64,000 nt of DNA. Origin: Notamacropus eugenii (taxonomy: Eukaryota > Chordata > Mammalia > Diprotodontia > Macropodidae). The notes beneath the pieces are model-generated. The model did not search any database. It was not told the DNA's origin and was given only the letters and a program-made list of their open reading frames with translations. Shown here piece after piece: positions 1 through 12,182 of the stretch. Location of the stretch: NCBI RefSeq assembly GCF_028372415.1, contig NC_092875.1, positions 183,855,522-183,919,521 of the forward strand, given 5' to 3'. Every line of letters begins with the position of its first letter. Position 1 is the stretch's first letter. Both the position numbers and the translations under genes were made by a program.

Positions 1-564
1 CCTAGCACCAAGCATGATATTTTGCATATAATAGGTGCTATTAAAATGATGTTGAATTAAAATTTGAAATAATATTCATTTACAAACTTAAAACATGAAA
101 ATATACACTTATTTCATTAAAAAAATCCTAAAGTCCAAACCCAGACACAAATTTGTTTGGGAATCTTAGAAAACTGGAAAAGCTCCAATGTTCTGAGGCA
201 CACCATTAGAAAGCTGTGTTAGAGTGTGTTATTCTCAAGTGTTATGTCCATGATCCTTGTATGGTCTTATGCAGATGAGCACTATACAGACAAAAGTTCC
301 TCCACAGACATATAGCATTGCCCTGACCTGGACCAGTCATTTTGTGAACGTAGACCATTTATAAAATCGCTGAGATTAAAGAGAGCTGTTTTAACCATCA
401 TCTGATTTAACCATCTTGTTTCAGCAGATGAATCTCTCAGTCATTTCAGAAAATGTGCTGAGTTTTCTTCTAGAAGGGCTCAAGAAATTCCTTAAGTAAT
501 TCATTCCAATCATCAGGCAAACCATTATTACTTATACCTGGTAATAGCCTTCTATTTGTTCCTC

Positions 565-875
565 TGTGTGTTCATCCTTCGTTACCAAAGAAGACCATGT
601 CATCAGAGAAATAATGACATGACTTGCACTTGACTTTGTTTTGAGTGAGAGAGGGCTGTGTAGGTCACCAGCCTCACTTCTCCTCCACAGCCATCTGAAT
701 CCAGTGACCAGATATTCATCAGGATGACTGGAGATAACCCAGGATGAGGCAATTGGGGTTAAGTGACTTGCCCAAGGTCACACAGCTAGTGAGAGTCAAG
801 TGTCTGAGGTCAGATTTGAACTCAGGTTCTCCTGATTTCTGCAGTGGTGCTCTATCCACTGCACCACCTAGCTGC
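565..875 (-). mobile_element. Composite marsupial SINE (WSINE-like), antisense
   Basis: On the minus strand a tRNA-like head (GCAGCTAGGTGGTGCAGTGGATAGAGCACC) and body (CACTAGCTGTGTGACCTTGGGCAAGTCACTTAACCCC) run straight into a second module: GATGAATATCTGGTCACTGGATTCAGATGG...CTCACTCAAAACAAAGTCAAGTGCAAGTCATGTCATTATTTC...GAAGGATGAACACAC. The second module recurs alone at 19.1-19.4 kb. Confidence 0.8.
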
Positions 876-3690
876 AGAAATGGAGAATCACATATATATA
901 TTCACACACACAGACACACACAGACACATATCTCTTTATTTTTTCTACATCCCCCATTCCAATTATCTTTTCTCTCAGTACTTGATTTGCCAGGTCTTAG
1001 AGAGGTTGCCCCAACTACAGACTATACCACTAAAATGAAAACCCACCTAAGTGGAAAAAAAATACACATCTGTCTGCTGAAAACTTACTGAAACTATTGG
1101 TCACATGAGGGAAAAGTGCAACTTATATTCAAATGATTACAGAATTTTTCACTGTTCTCACAATGTTTTGATGATCCTCTCTGAAGTCACTCCTTCCTAT
1201 TTTCCTTTTCTTTGTGTTGTTTTAATGTTAATATCACTTCTTCAAAATGAAGTAGCCGTTAAACTCAGATATTTGTATCCTTTTTACCAAATGGACAGTT
1301 AGAGAAGGTAAGGAAGGAGAAAATGAAATGGAAGGCAAAGCAATGCAAATTTCATTGAGGGACTGATGAATTTAATAAATGCTTGGGAATGTACTTTGAG
1401 CTCTCACTTTGCAAACATTCCTTTGGTCAGAAGCTTTCCTAGTGTGAAAAATTGCTTGCTGTCACATGCAAGCTTTGTTACCATGTAAGAGTAATTATCT
1501 CTTAATAAAAAAAAAAATAGATTTATGGACAAACTATAAGCCTTAAGATTTAACAGCCCATCAGCTGCTATGAACTTTTAGCCTTCAAAACCTGACTTTC
1601 TTGTGATGGCATCAGGGCAGTTTTCCGTCCCTGGGTGGATGAACACCATTAATGAAGTGAAATAACAAGATCTAGTGTGTGTAACATACTTTGCTTGGCA
1701 TTTTAATTTTGGAGACCAGTGATCCATCAAAACACCAATTCAATGAATCAAAACTCAAATCAATACTCCACATGAAAAGATAAAGTCAGTGACTTAAAGC
1801 AATGAAACAAATTTGAGAATTACTCAAAACCAAGACTCGTATAGGAAATTTATTGAGCACATGCATTTTATATGATGCCTATTCGTTATTGTTATCAAAG
1901 CCATTTTATGTTTGACTTTGTATTATTTTTTCCCCCTTTCTACCATGGCGCACTATAATTTGCCTCTTGGCAACCTACAGTGCAGTGTTATGAATAGAAA
2001 TAAATGAAAATATTTCTGTTGATTAGATTGGATGACTGCTGTTAAAGAAAATACATACTTATCTGAATGTTTGTTGAATCGAGCAAAATAGTTGTGGGTT
2101 AAAGTATATGCATTTTTATTGTTGGGCATGAGGGAATAGTGAAATTAAAAGATCTGTTTATAGTTATACTACTTCCCTGATTTTTCTTGAAATGCAATTA
2201 AAATTCATAGTTATTTTATTTTATTTTATTTTTTTCTCAGCTTATAAAACTATTATAAGAGTTCCCACTTATGTTGGTGGATAGCATAACCACATGGATG
2301 GAATCATGGAACTTCTCAAGTCAGTCCCTAGTTAGTACTGTTCTTAAGAAAAACAACAACACTTGTGTGCAAGAACTCCTCTTTTTTCTAATGAACTCTC
2401 ACTTCCTACTGAATTGTATTCATCCAGTGAGAACCTAAGATTAAAGTTTTAAAGAGTCATTTCACTAGGGAAGCAAACTGCAATAATGTATTTCTCCAGC
2501 TGTGACATAACCCAAAGACTCAACATGCATATATTTAGAAAGCTGACATAGTTAAACACGCCACCTGACCATCTTTGGATGGAGAAAAAGAAGGATGGGG
2601 GAAGGGGTAATGTAAAGCAGTTCTCTACATGCAGATTTTGTTAGGATTACATATTCAACTTTTTCAGGGACATGTCCTTTTCATTGCTACATATTTCTGG
2701 TTCAGTTGTCTCATATGGCCGATGTATAAATATTTAAAATAATCAAGATTATTATTTAGCAGACAATAAAAAGCACAATATGAACAAATAATGTCCATAT
2801 GCTTCCCATATGAGATGACCAGAATTGCTCGTAAACTAAGAGAAGCTGAGTCAGACTGGTTTCAAACGGAAAAATGCAAAACTTCTCCAAATTCTTAGTA
2901 AGTCAGGATGTTTCACGCTTTCTTTTTTCATTTTTCCTAAAGTGAGCCTTCTGATTTTGTGAGGCTAGTCTTTTATCTACCCTGCTCCTTTCTCTCCAAA
3001 AAGTAGATTTCCAATTTCTTAAACAAACAAGTAAATGAAGTCCATTGAAGTGAAATTAGCCCTAATCAACACTTTCACCCATAATGTATATGGACTAAAG
3101 AATTGTCTCATTAGGAAATGCTTTAATTTTATATTTTGTTGAATTTAGCTACTTGTGATTTATATCTCACCTTCCACTCTTCATTTTATTAGGAAGGATC
3201 TTAAGAGTAAATTAAAAAAATGTTTAGGAAAGGTTGCTGCCCGACTTCCTTTCATTTCTCTACATATGTATTTGTAAAAAGAGGAGATAGGTCAATTTCA
3301 GAAGGATTAAAAGGTCAAAGAATTTAGTGCAGGGAAGTAAAACCAAGTCTACACAAAGCTGTTATCAGGGGATCAGCTGAAAAACAAATCCTCAAGCTAA
3401 TCCTTTAGCTTGATGAGAGGAAAATTGGGTAGATTGTTAAAGGGTTTTTGCCTTCACAGAAGATGCTTTCTGCAAATGAACCTGTTCTGTTGTCTTTGTC
3501 TTAGTGTGTCTGAAGATTCAGGAAATCATTTTCCCCTTTCTTCAATTCCTGCTGACCTCTTAGTCTTTCAAACTTTTTGCTGCTCTGTGAGTTTTTTTTT
3601 AAGTTCTCCCGCTTTTTGTGATTGATCATTTTACTCTATCCATTTTTTAATCAACTCTATTTAGTTGACATCTGTTTGTCTTTTCTTCCC
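876..3690. other. Unassigned AT-rich stretch, no gene seen
   Basis: Apart from a short CA/GACA run (893-935) and the T-rich TTATTTTATTTTATTTTTTT near 2213, I recognise no repeat family and no exon. The open frames are short and without family features. Bases 1-564 likewise hold nothing I can name. Confidence 0.5.
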
Positions 3691-3691
3691 C

Positions 3692-3709
3692 ATATATATA
3701 TATATGTAT

Positions 3710-3746
<37 letters not shown>

Positions 3747-3761
3747 CATATATATATATAG

Positions 3762-3821
<60 letters not shown>

Positions 3822-3828
3822 TAGATAG
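3692..3828 (+). repeat. Compound microsatellite TA/CA/TA/GATA/GACA
   Basis: Five simple repeats stand in a row: TA, about 13 CA units, TA again, then about 12 GATA units passing into GACA and back to GATA. Confidence 0.9.
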
Positions 3829-4089
3829 CTTGGCAACTGCCCCTGCAGATGCTATGACCACAGCTATTGAAGCCTCAGAAATTAAAGTTCTTGCCATCAA
3901 CAATAGAAAGTACAGTGCCAAAGTCCCTGGTGCTGCAAAATGGTTCAGACTAGAAACTAGTATCATTTTATCAGAAATGACAATGAAGATGAGGCATTAA
4001 CATCTGCTGTGATGCTGCCACCTTTCGGAGCATGCGAACTTTCCATTAGACTTGTAGCTGAAATTTTCCATATGTTGTCTCCCCCATGA

Positions 4090-4172
4090 AAATGTGACCT
4101 CTGGAGCAAGGACTGGTCGGCTCTTCTATGTGTATCCCCAGCCTTTAGCATAATTACTTTGCACATAGTAAA
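4090..4172 (+). mobile_element. L2 3' tail, sense
   Basis: GTGACCTCTGGAGCAAGGACTGG...GTATCCCCAGCCTTTAGCATAATTACTTTGCACATAGTAAACC. Confidence 0.6.
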
Positions 4173-4182
4173 CCATCCCTTC

Positions 4183-4235
4183 TTTCCTTCCTTCCTTCCT
4201 TCCTTCCTTCCTTCCTTCCTTCCTTCCTTCCTTCC
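4183..4235 (+). repeat. (TTCC)n microsatellite
   Basis: About 13 CTTC units lie directly 3' of an L2 tail. Confidence 0.9.
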
Positions 4236-4479
4236 GAAGTCCCAAAGTGCTATTTAAGGAACCTTGTGATGTCACCAGGGTGGTTCTGCCATACCATTCT
4301 TGACAGACACAGGTAGGGCCAAGGAGCTTCAGCCTGGGGACTCCTTCACTCTAGTCGGAATCAGCTAAGCAATTGCAGATGAACTGGGATTGGGTCGATG
4401 ATTTTATTGTTATATAGAGCTCTCAGGTGAGCAAATTCAATGCAGGTTGGCACCTTCTTGATGAATGTATAGTCTTAAA

Positions 4480-4675
4480 GAATTGCCCAGAACACTGAGA
4501 GGTTCAGTGACTTGCCAATGTCACACAGGCCAGTGCTGAGCCCAGTGCTTGGCACATAGTAGGTATATAATAAATATTTGTTGACTAACATGGTGTGTGT
4601 CAGAGAGAGGACTTGAACCCATGATTTTCTGGATTGAAAGCCAGCTCTCTGTTTATGAATGACACCATGCTACTA
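4480..4675 (-). mobile_element. Antisense MIR split by a very short L2 tail
   Basis: MIR text CACTGAGAGGTTCAGTGACTTGCCAATGTCACACAGGCCAGT stops near 4533, resumes at GTGTGTGTCAGAGAGAGGACTTGAACCCATGATTTTCTGG (from about 4593) and ends at ACACCATGCTAC. Between them, 4534-4590 is CCCAGTGCTTGGCACATAGTAGG...AATAAATATTTGTTGACTAAC, a sense L2 3' end of about 55 bases. Confidence 0.65.
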
Positions 4676-5744
4676 TATATAGTGAAAAGTGAGGAGTCCA
4701 GAGTTACCTGAATCTCTGGGATACCCATCAATGTGCAGGTAGGGGAGAGTAGGGACTTTGCAGTCACCTCCACAGCACAGCCTCTTTGCCCATCCTTTCC
4801 TCAGTATTCTTACTCCTCCTCATGCACTGACCCCTTGTTTTTTAAGAGCTGGCTAAACTGAAAGAATAAATTGAATTGTAAGTTTGACAGGAAAAGAAAC
4901 AAGAACAAAGGTTTCAACATCTTTGTACCTCCCCCTCCCCCTTTTCTCTCTTATCCCTCCCCCCCAACCATGAAAGGTTGCAGCTGCTTGTTTCACATCT
5001 TGCTTTCTTCTGTCATCAATCAGAGGGTGGGTGGGTGGGTGGGGGGCGGTAAAGAGCCCATTTGAACTGTTGTACAAGAAGGAAGGAAGGGGAAAGATTG
5101 AGTCTGATGATTTCTGCATGTTTCCTTTTAGGTATTTCTGTAGTACCAGCCTTCTGAAACCAAAATTTAGAGGAAAGCACCACCTTGTGGCTAATTGGGC
5201 TTATTGAAGTTGAAAGGCTGGCAGGGAAACTGTACTCTTTCAGCTGGTAATGAGGACCCCAAGGATGGCTAAGTACAGAGTAACTGCATCCCAACCCTTA
5301 AGCTTCCCTGCAGGTAGCTTCCCAAATGTCTGGGAGAAAAGCTAGATTAATATATAACTTCCATTGCTGATTTCTGCTTCTAACATCCCATGCTTGTGGG
5401 GGCAGGTTGGACAGGCCACCCTGTTGGAGTCTGCTGTTCTTTTGAACAGTGGGCTCTCAGCTCCTGAACCCATGATTTTCTGGACTGAATCGGAACTTCC
5501 TAAAACCCTTCCATAGTGGTCTAGAATGCAGGATTCCTTTGCATCAGGAAAACCTGAGCTTATAGTGGTAACATTCCTGTGCAGTTCTCTTCTCCTTAGG
5601 TCTACTCCCAAGCTAATCCACACTACCAGCTGCCCCTATCCCAGAGTTTTCCCAGTCTCTCAGGTTTCAGTCAGGGGGGAGCCCAGTATCTGAGTCTTAT
5701 ATCCCAAAAGAGGGTTTTTCTTTTTTTTTGTTTTCTTGTATGTT
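4676..5744. other. Unassigned stretch, no gene seen
   Basis: It contains (GGGT)n at 5026-5042 and pyrimidine-rich text near 4928-4965. No coding signal or named repeat is convincing. Confidence 0.45.
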
Positions 5745-6285
5745 TTCCTTGGAGCCAGGAAGGCCAGGGTTCAAGTCCTCTTTGTGACACATACAGGCTA
5801 TGTGACCCAGGACAAAGTGCTTAACCTCTCAGTGTCTCTGTTCAACTCTCTAAGACTGTAAATCACAGCAATTTTGAGCAGAGGCCATTTTTGGACAGAG
5901 GGAACTTCTCATTTGATAGTTTCCTACATCAGTGTGTAATTTCGGAAAGCACAGGTCCAATTTCTATTTTAAAAAAAATTATTTAAAATGGAATAATGCT
6001 GCTCCATGGAGTCCTAGAATATAATCACTAACAACATTGTTGGAGGAATAACATCAATATCAAGAAAATCACATTAGAAAGAAATGTGAACCCTTTTCAG
6101 CAGTTCCTAGGAGGAAAGAGACTTCGGTCTTAGTTGCAAGTCAACCATTTAACTGTGCCTGTGTATTTGTGGACAAATCAACTATTTTACCTGGGCCTCA
6201 ATTTCCTTATCTGTTAAATGAGGGGTTTGAATGATCTAACTGATAAATTCCTTCTCACTCTAAATTCTACAAAATTATGGTAGAC
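5745..6285 (+). mobile_element. Two sense MIR copies
   Basis: 5745-5870: GGAGCCAGGAAGGCCAGGGTTCAAGTCCTCTTTGTGACACATACAGGCTATGTGACCCAGG. 6120-6285: TATTTGTGGACAAATCAACTATTTTACCTGGGCCTCAATTTCCTTATCTGTTAAATGAGGGG...GATAAATTCCTTCTCACTCTAAATTC. The stretch between them is unassigned. Confidence 0.75.
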
Positions 6286-6329
6286 AAAAACAGACATAAG
6301 GGAAGTACATTTTAGATAACTTTTTCTCT

Positions 6330-6725
6330 TCCTCTTGATCACCCCTGTACACACTCTTTCTTAATCTCATTTGTTTAACTAAAATTTTTAATGAGCAAAA
6401 ATTGATACCTTCCCCCCTTCTTCATAATTCTTCATAATAAATATGTATAGTCAAGCAAAACAAATTCCTTCATAGGCATGTCTTATTCTGCACTCTGAAT
6501 CCTCCAGGAAGGAGACTAGTAGTTCATCATGGGTCCTCTGGACTCACAGATGATCATTGTGTGCAGCAGAATTGCACACCTTTCAAAGTTGTTTTTTCCC
6601 CCCTTTTTTATAGTGTTGTTATTGTATAAATTATTTTCCTGGGTCTGCTCATTTCCTTCTTAACCACTAGAGGTGCTACAGAACCTTCTTTTACTGGTAG
6701 TAGCAAAAGACCTTGTATATTATAA
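6330..6725 (-). mobile_element. Old L1 3'-end fragment, antisense
   Basis: TAGTTCATCATGGGTCCTCTGGACTCACAGATGATCATTG...TTTCAAAGTTGTTTTTTCC...GTTGTTATTGTATAAATTATTTTCCTGGGTCTGCTCATTTC follows the reverse complement of an L1 tail. It is more diverged than the copies near 36 and 43 kb. Confidence 0.6.
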
Positions 6726-8149
6726 AGATGAAGAAATATCTCTGATGTTGAAAATTTCATTTCATTTCAAAGTATAACTGGTAAACATATTTCTCTTTCC
6801 CAATATCTTTAAAATACAGTCAAATAAAAGAAAGAAAGGGGGGAAGAGAGAGAGGTGAAGGGGAAAGGCTAAGATAGATGTATATTTCACTAGAATAGAT
6901 ATCATCTAAATGCTTAGATCCTCATGATTATTTGCGTCACTCATAGCTTCTTTCCCAGTCTTTTTCTTTTATATTTTTCTGTTGCTCTATTTTAAAAATT
7001 ACTTTTACAAGTAGAATTGAACACTGTCATAAGATGGTTATGATTTTCTTATGCTATATGACTTAAATCATGTCCTTCAAATCAGAACTATAAAAAAGCC
7101 ATACGTAACAGGGTTATCTTTATCTAGAGTTATAAAAGGCTAATCTACTTCCAACTTCTTATAAGTAGAGACAATCAGGAGTTTTAACATGGCTTCATTT
7201 TGTTATAACAGTGTGTGTATGTGCCTGCTATTGATACTAAGATGACCCAGGACATCTGATCTTGAATTGATGATATCAGATTGATCATGTTGTCACAACT
7301 TTAGTTAGTTTTCTGTCACTTGAGAATTATTTTTCACTCCATACACAGCTGTTTCATGGCTACTTTTATTGTCTTTAATTCTATGATTTATAAGAACGGC
7401 TATTGGTCCAAGGAAACATGCAAGTATGCTCTTTAAAAAGCATGCTTCAATGTCCATTAGAAATATTAGAATGGCAATCAGTGTTAGAAAGTCAAATATT
7501 CTGAGGATCATTCAAGCCAACAATCAAGCATCATCAGTTTCAACTATGAAGGAAAGTGTGCTTGAAGATTAGAAATAACACCTAGAACTGACGAAGCATT
7601 GCCATGAAACTGGCTCATCAATCCTCAGAAAATTAGCAGAGATCTTTGAAGGGATCTGGCAGCTGGATGAATTATTGATTTTTCTTGGTACATAGTAGAC
7701 TTCTTTAAGATGGAGGAACAGACAGCCAGAAAACAAACAAGCAAAAACTTACTGCTAACTTTGGCTATGGAGAAAAAAAGGTGTGTCTTGGGCAGACAAT
7801 ACAAAGATTAGTGTACCAAATGATGAAGAATGGCTATTTTAATGACTAAATTCATTTTCTTAATTAAAGGTTACAGCAAAATTATTGTCAGAAGAATTAT
7901 AGGTAAGCCTGTTACATCTGAGCATCTTGACTGGACTGTAAAAATTCTACCTAAAAAGGTTTTGTATTTGTTTTTTACTTCCGGTAAATTAGAAAATCTT
8001 GTCTCAATGAAAGAAATGGTGATAAATATATTGTTATACCAAGATTCAGAATTGTTCTAAGATTACATAAATTCCCAAATGGAGGTAGAATAATGCAGTG
8101 CCAACACATCCTGAGAAATTATAAAGTTATCCTGGAAATGGAGATCTTC
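6726..8149. other. Unassigned AT-rich stretch, no gene seen
   Basis: The longest frames (76 residues at 7830-8060 and 68 on the minus strand at 7305-7511) show no domain or splice context. Confidence 0.45.
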
Positions 8150-8315
8150 AGCAGCCCAGGAACTCACTTGATTTGGGGGAGAGAAGAGACAAGAAAAAGC
8201 CTTCCAGAGAAGGTGTGATGTGAGTTGAGTCTTAAGGAAGTCAGAGAAACCATGAGACAGAAATAAGGAAGGAGAGCATTCTGGGTATGGGACAGACAAC
8301 AAATGAAAAGGCACT
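8150..8315 (-). mobile_element. L2 fragment, antisense
   Basis: GCCTTCCAGAGAAGGTGTGATGTGAGTTGAGTCTTAAGGAAG...GGAGAGCATTCTGGGTATGGGACAGAC is reverse-complement L2. Confidence 0.65.
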
Positions 8316-8589
8316 GTGTCAGGTAAGTTTGACTTTTTTCAGGTATTTTTTCACATATTCTTGATTAATTAAAGAACATGTGAGAAAAAAATCATCTGAA
8401 CTAAAGGCCACATTAAATAAGTTATTGTAGCAAAAGGAGGACACTTTGCATATTATACAGGTCTTTTTAAAGATATAAAATATTGTAAGGTTTCTGCCAT
8501 AATGTTTTCCAGTTTTCCTAACAGATTTTGTCAAATAATGAGTTTTTGTTCCAAAAGCTTGGATCTTTGAGCTTATCATACACTAGGTT

Positions 8590-8700
8590 ATTGTGTCATT
8601 TACTGTAATGTAATGTGTACCTAATCTATTCCATTGATCAACCACTCTGTTTCTTAGCTAGTACCAGACTGTTTTGAGAGTGATGGATAGAATTTGGAAT
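8590..8700 (-). mobile_element. L1 ORF2 fragment, antisense
   Basis: CTATTCCATTGATCAACCACTCTGTTTCTTAGCTAGTACCAGACTGTTTTGA is the conserved reverse complement of an internal L1 ORF2 segment. Confidence 0.65.
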
Positions 8701-9114
8701 TAAAAGCTTTTAAAAATGTTTAAAAAATGATTTTAACATGAAATCATGGGAAAATGCAATATTTGTTTAAAAAAGTTGTAAAGTTTATTATTCGTAATTA
8801 AATGTAACTGTTTTACTGTGGGCCAGTTAATTTGTACACCACTGTAGAATTACAAGAAAGCTGTAGGACTTTCTCCTTAAAATAAGTCTCTATGAAGTCT
8901 ATCTTAAAGATACCTGAGTTATTCATATCAGTTTGGACTTTCTACCCTGAAGGAAAGTTCTAAGTTCATCTGATAGAGCTAGGAAAGGTGTTATTTCTAT
9001 GCCAGATCTCTAGGTGGCCTATATAATAATGAGAACACAAATGTTCACCTAATTATAAGTTTTTAAAAAATTCTTCAATTAGTACTGACACTAGGTTCAG
9101 CTATTCAATTCAAT

Positions 9115-10240
9115 TTCATTCAACATTTTTTTTTTATTAAATACCTATTGTGTACAAAGTTCTGCAATGATCTAGGATTAAAAGGCAAACAAAAGAGCCA
9201 TCTCTTCTTAAGCAACCTGCATTCTGTGTCAGGGTTGGGGTTAGGGGTATACAATACATCTGTGGATAAGAAAATACAAGATAATTTAAAGAAAGGGAAA
9301 AAAAGCACTCACCCCTGAGACTGGATCTGGGAATTAGGTTTCTATGGAGTTAAAGGTTGAATAAGGTTTTTGATAACAGCAGATAATGAGGGAGGGCATA
9401 CATTCTGGGCATTGGAGATGGCTTGTTGAAAAGAATGAAGGTAGGAAGAGGCATGTTGAGTTTGGGCAACAGCTGGTAGACCAGTTATGTTAGAAAAGAG
9501 TATATGAATGAGAGCATTGTGAATTAAGATTGGGAAAGTAATTTGAAACTTGATTTTGGAAAACCTTAAGTGTCAGGCTAAAGAGTTTGTATTTTTCTCT
9601 CTAGGAAGGAACTACAGAAGGTTTTTGAGTGGAGGAGTGCCTTGGTCTGACCTGTACCATAGGAACATCACTTTGTTAATTACAAGGATGATGGAATGAA
9701 TCAGGGATGGGAGGGGAGTCTACTTAATGGACATTAGAAGCAACGATACCAGTTCAGGGACTATTGCAATAGATCTACTGTTCTTGGGTGTTTGCAGTGA
9801 TGGACAATTTAATGAAAATTTGAATAGTAAATTATTGTAGAGCATTATATTAAATTATTCTAGGGGTTCAAAAACACATTTGTTGTTGTTATTTTGAAAG
9901 GTTTTAGAGAAATAAAAAAACATTGGAAATCACTGGTCTAGGAGACGTAATGAAGGTCCAAAGTAGGTGGGGGTGATGGCTTTGTGAGTGGATTGTAGGG
10001 GATATGGATGCAAGAGATATTGTGGAGGTAGCACTGAGAAGACTTGTACATAGAGGGTAAAGGAGAGGAAAGATTCTAGGTCACTCGGAGGGTGAATTTG
10101 GGTAAATGAAATATGGACATTTGAAGGAAGGAAAGTTTAAAGGAAAGATTTAGTACAATTGAGTTTGATGTATAGGTGAGATAAATGTCCAACAACCAAT
10201 TGGTTTTGAGCCTGGAGTTCTAAAGAGAGTTTAGGGTTGG
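9115..10240 (-). mobile_element. L2 LINE 3' half, antisense
   Basis: It starts with the reversed L2 tail (TTCATTCAACA...TATTAAATACCTATTGTGTACAAAGTTCTGC), passes GGGAGGGCATACATTCTGGGCATTGGAGATGG and GGAGGAGTGCCTTGGTCTGACCTGTACC, and reaches GGACTATTGCAATAGATCTACTG and GTACAATTGAGTTTGATGTATAGG. A small non-L2 insertion may occupy 9845-9950. Strongly diverged. Confidence 0.75.
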
Positions 10241-10250
10241 TTAAACATTT

Positions 10251-10291
10251 TTAATAATAATAATGATGATGATGATGATGATGATGATGAT
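10251..10291 (+). repeat. (AAT)n(GAT)n microsatellite
   Basis: Four AAT units are followed by about nine GAT units, after an antisense L2. Confidence 0.85.
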
Positions 10292-10345
10292 TAGCAATAA
10301 TATTTACTCCAAAGTAGCAAGATCATCAAAGCAAAGATTTTGTAT

Positions 10346-10583
10346 TGGGGGTTCTTATCTTTTTTGTGCCGTGGAACCCCTTTGGCAGTCAGGTGAAGCC
10401 TATGGATTCCTTCCCAGAGTAATGTTTTTGAATGCATAACATGCAATAATGTGATTACAAAGGAAATCAGTTATATTGGAATATAGCTATCAAAGTTCTT
10501 TTTTTTTTAATTGTGGCAGTTTATGATCCTCCTGAGATCCAAACATGGACCCCTTCCATGGACCTTAGTTTAAGAATTCTAGT
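10346..10583. mobile_element. Old DNA-transposon fossil (non-autonomous)
   Basis: GGGGGTTCTTATCTTTTTTGTGCCGTGGAACCCCTTTGGCAGTCAGGTGAAGCCTATGGATTCCTTCCC opens the element. The far end, GGACCCCTTCCATGGACCTTAGTTTAAGAATTCT, is roughly its inverse. I recognise the text as a dispersed mammalian DNA-type repeat but cannot name the family with certainty. Confidence 0.45.
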
Positions 10584-12123
10584 TTTAGAGAGGATACCTA
10601 GAACAGAGAATTGGGAGACATTCAAGCTTTGGGGTGGAGGGAACACAGAAATAGAAGATAAACAAGTATGTGAGATTAAGAAATGTAGAATACTTAGATG
10701 AACCAGGTGAGCACAGTGTCATGTTAGACAAAAGAGGAGAGAATATGCAAGAGATAAAAGGATCAACCATGTGAAAAATTGACAAATGGATAAGGAGTAG
10801 CATGTGTCAGGTAGTAAATATTTAATAAATGTTTTTTTAAGTGAATTGAATTCAAGGATAAGGACCAGGAAGAGGCCAGGTGATTTAATAGTTAAGTCAT
10901 TCATAACCTTGGCGAGATCAACTTTAAACATAGATGACTGTTTTAAAAGTAGACTGTTATGAAAGGATGATTTTTTTAGACTGTTTCACATATGGGATGA
11001 AAATAAAATAAAATAAAAAATAATGTCTTGATTCTATTGCTTACATTGTTCTTACAGTAGATGAGTTCAAACAATCCTTGTAGTATTTAACTAATTATCA
11101 CTATATTTCTTTAATTAGACCAGAAGCTAAATAGCATTATCCCATCATCCCCAATAAAACTTGTTAGCTTTCTCAGATGCAAGCAGATTTTCAGGTGGGT
11201 GACAGCTACCTGAGGAAAATAAATAGCTAGCCTGGATTTGAAGGTTAGAAAATGTTCCCATTAAATATATGAGTGGTTTGTTTGAGGGGGTTATATCAAT
11301 ATGTTTGATAAATTTAGAAAGTGACAGCTAGGAAAAGATGAAGTCAGAATTTCCTTTGAAACCAAGTTAAAGTATTGGCAACTTCTTTTCTCTTACCAAA
11401 TTAGGCAGTAGTATCTCTGGTTTGTGAACTAACCAGGCCTCAAGTGGTAAAAAGATTGCTGTTTCTTGGTCATTATCATAAAGCATCTGAGCCTTGAGAT
11501 TTTCAGTTTGGGACCATATGATATAACTTGCTCTATGGCCAAGTTCATTTTTATTCTTATGACAATGATATATAGCCCTCCTTTCCCATGGGACCCAAAC
11601 TTTGAGTGGAATTCTTCATGCATTAATGTGTCCACTACAAGTACTATCTGATCAGGCATGGTGAGAAAATCATCTCTTCCAAAGAGAATTGAAACAGATA
11701 CTATAGTCACTTTCAGTTAAACGCAGTCACGAAAAGGAGTTAAATATGCAGATTTTCATAGGCTACTGAAAACCAGGCTGAAGCCTTGAAGAGAATGAAT
11801 CCATGGGCCAAAAAGAAATTGAATCTACACCTCTTCTGTTCCCTTTTGGTTTAGTTTTCCTGAAAGTATGAGTCTAAAAGGGAAACAGGAGTTTCCTGAG
11901 TATGCCTGAGACATATGTGTATGCAGATTCTTAGCCTGGTTAGATAGGTATATTTAGAGCAGCAAAAAGTTATAAGAATGGCCAGGAGAGGATAATCCTG
12001 GTAAAGGAGACTGGAAAAACCTCATGGCTTTGAAGGTAGGTATCCTAAAAGGTGAACATTCAGGGCAAGGAAGAACTTTGCAAATGGATAATCTTGAAAA
12101 TGCTATTCCAGATGATTGAATTA
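10584..12123. other. Unassigned stretch, no gene seen
   Basis: No family is recognised except a possible worn L2 tail near 10800-10840 (GTAGTAAATATTTAATAAATG). Confidence 0.45.
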
Positions 12124-12182
12124 TACACACACACACGTATATGTACATATGTGTGTATGTATACACACATACATACACATAT
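12124..12182 (+). repeat. Degenerate CA/TATG microsatellite
   Basis: ACACACACACACGTATATGTACATATGTGTGTATGTATACACACATACATACACATAT is largely self-complementary. Confidence 0.75.

Noticed and set aside
7830-8060. A 76-codon open frame in single-copy DNA (also 1105-1302 and 23811-24104).
   Set aside because: No family motif, no strong start context and no splice sites or conservation evidence. These lengths are expected by chance in 64 kb.
10346-10583. Considered as a conserved non-coding element because the text looked familiar.
   Set aside because: The inverted ends and the dispersed nature of the text fit an old DNA-transposon copy better.
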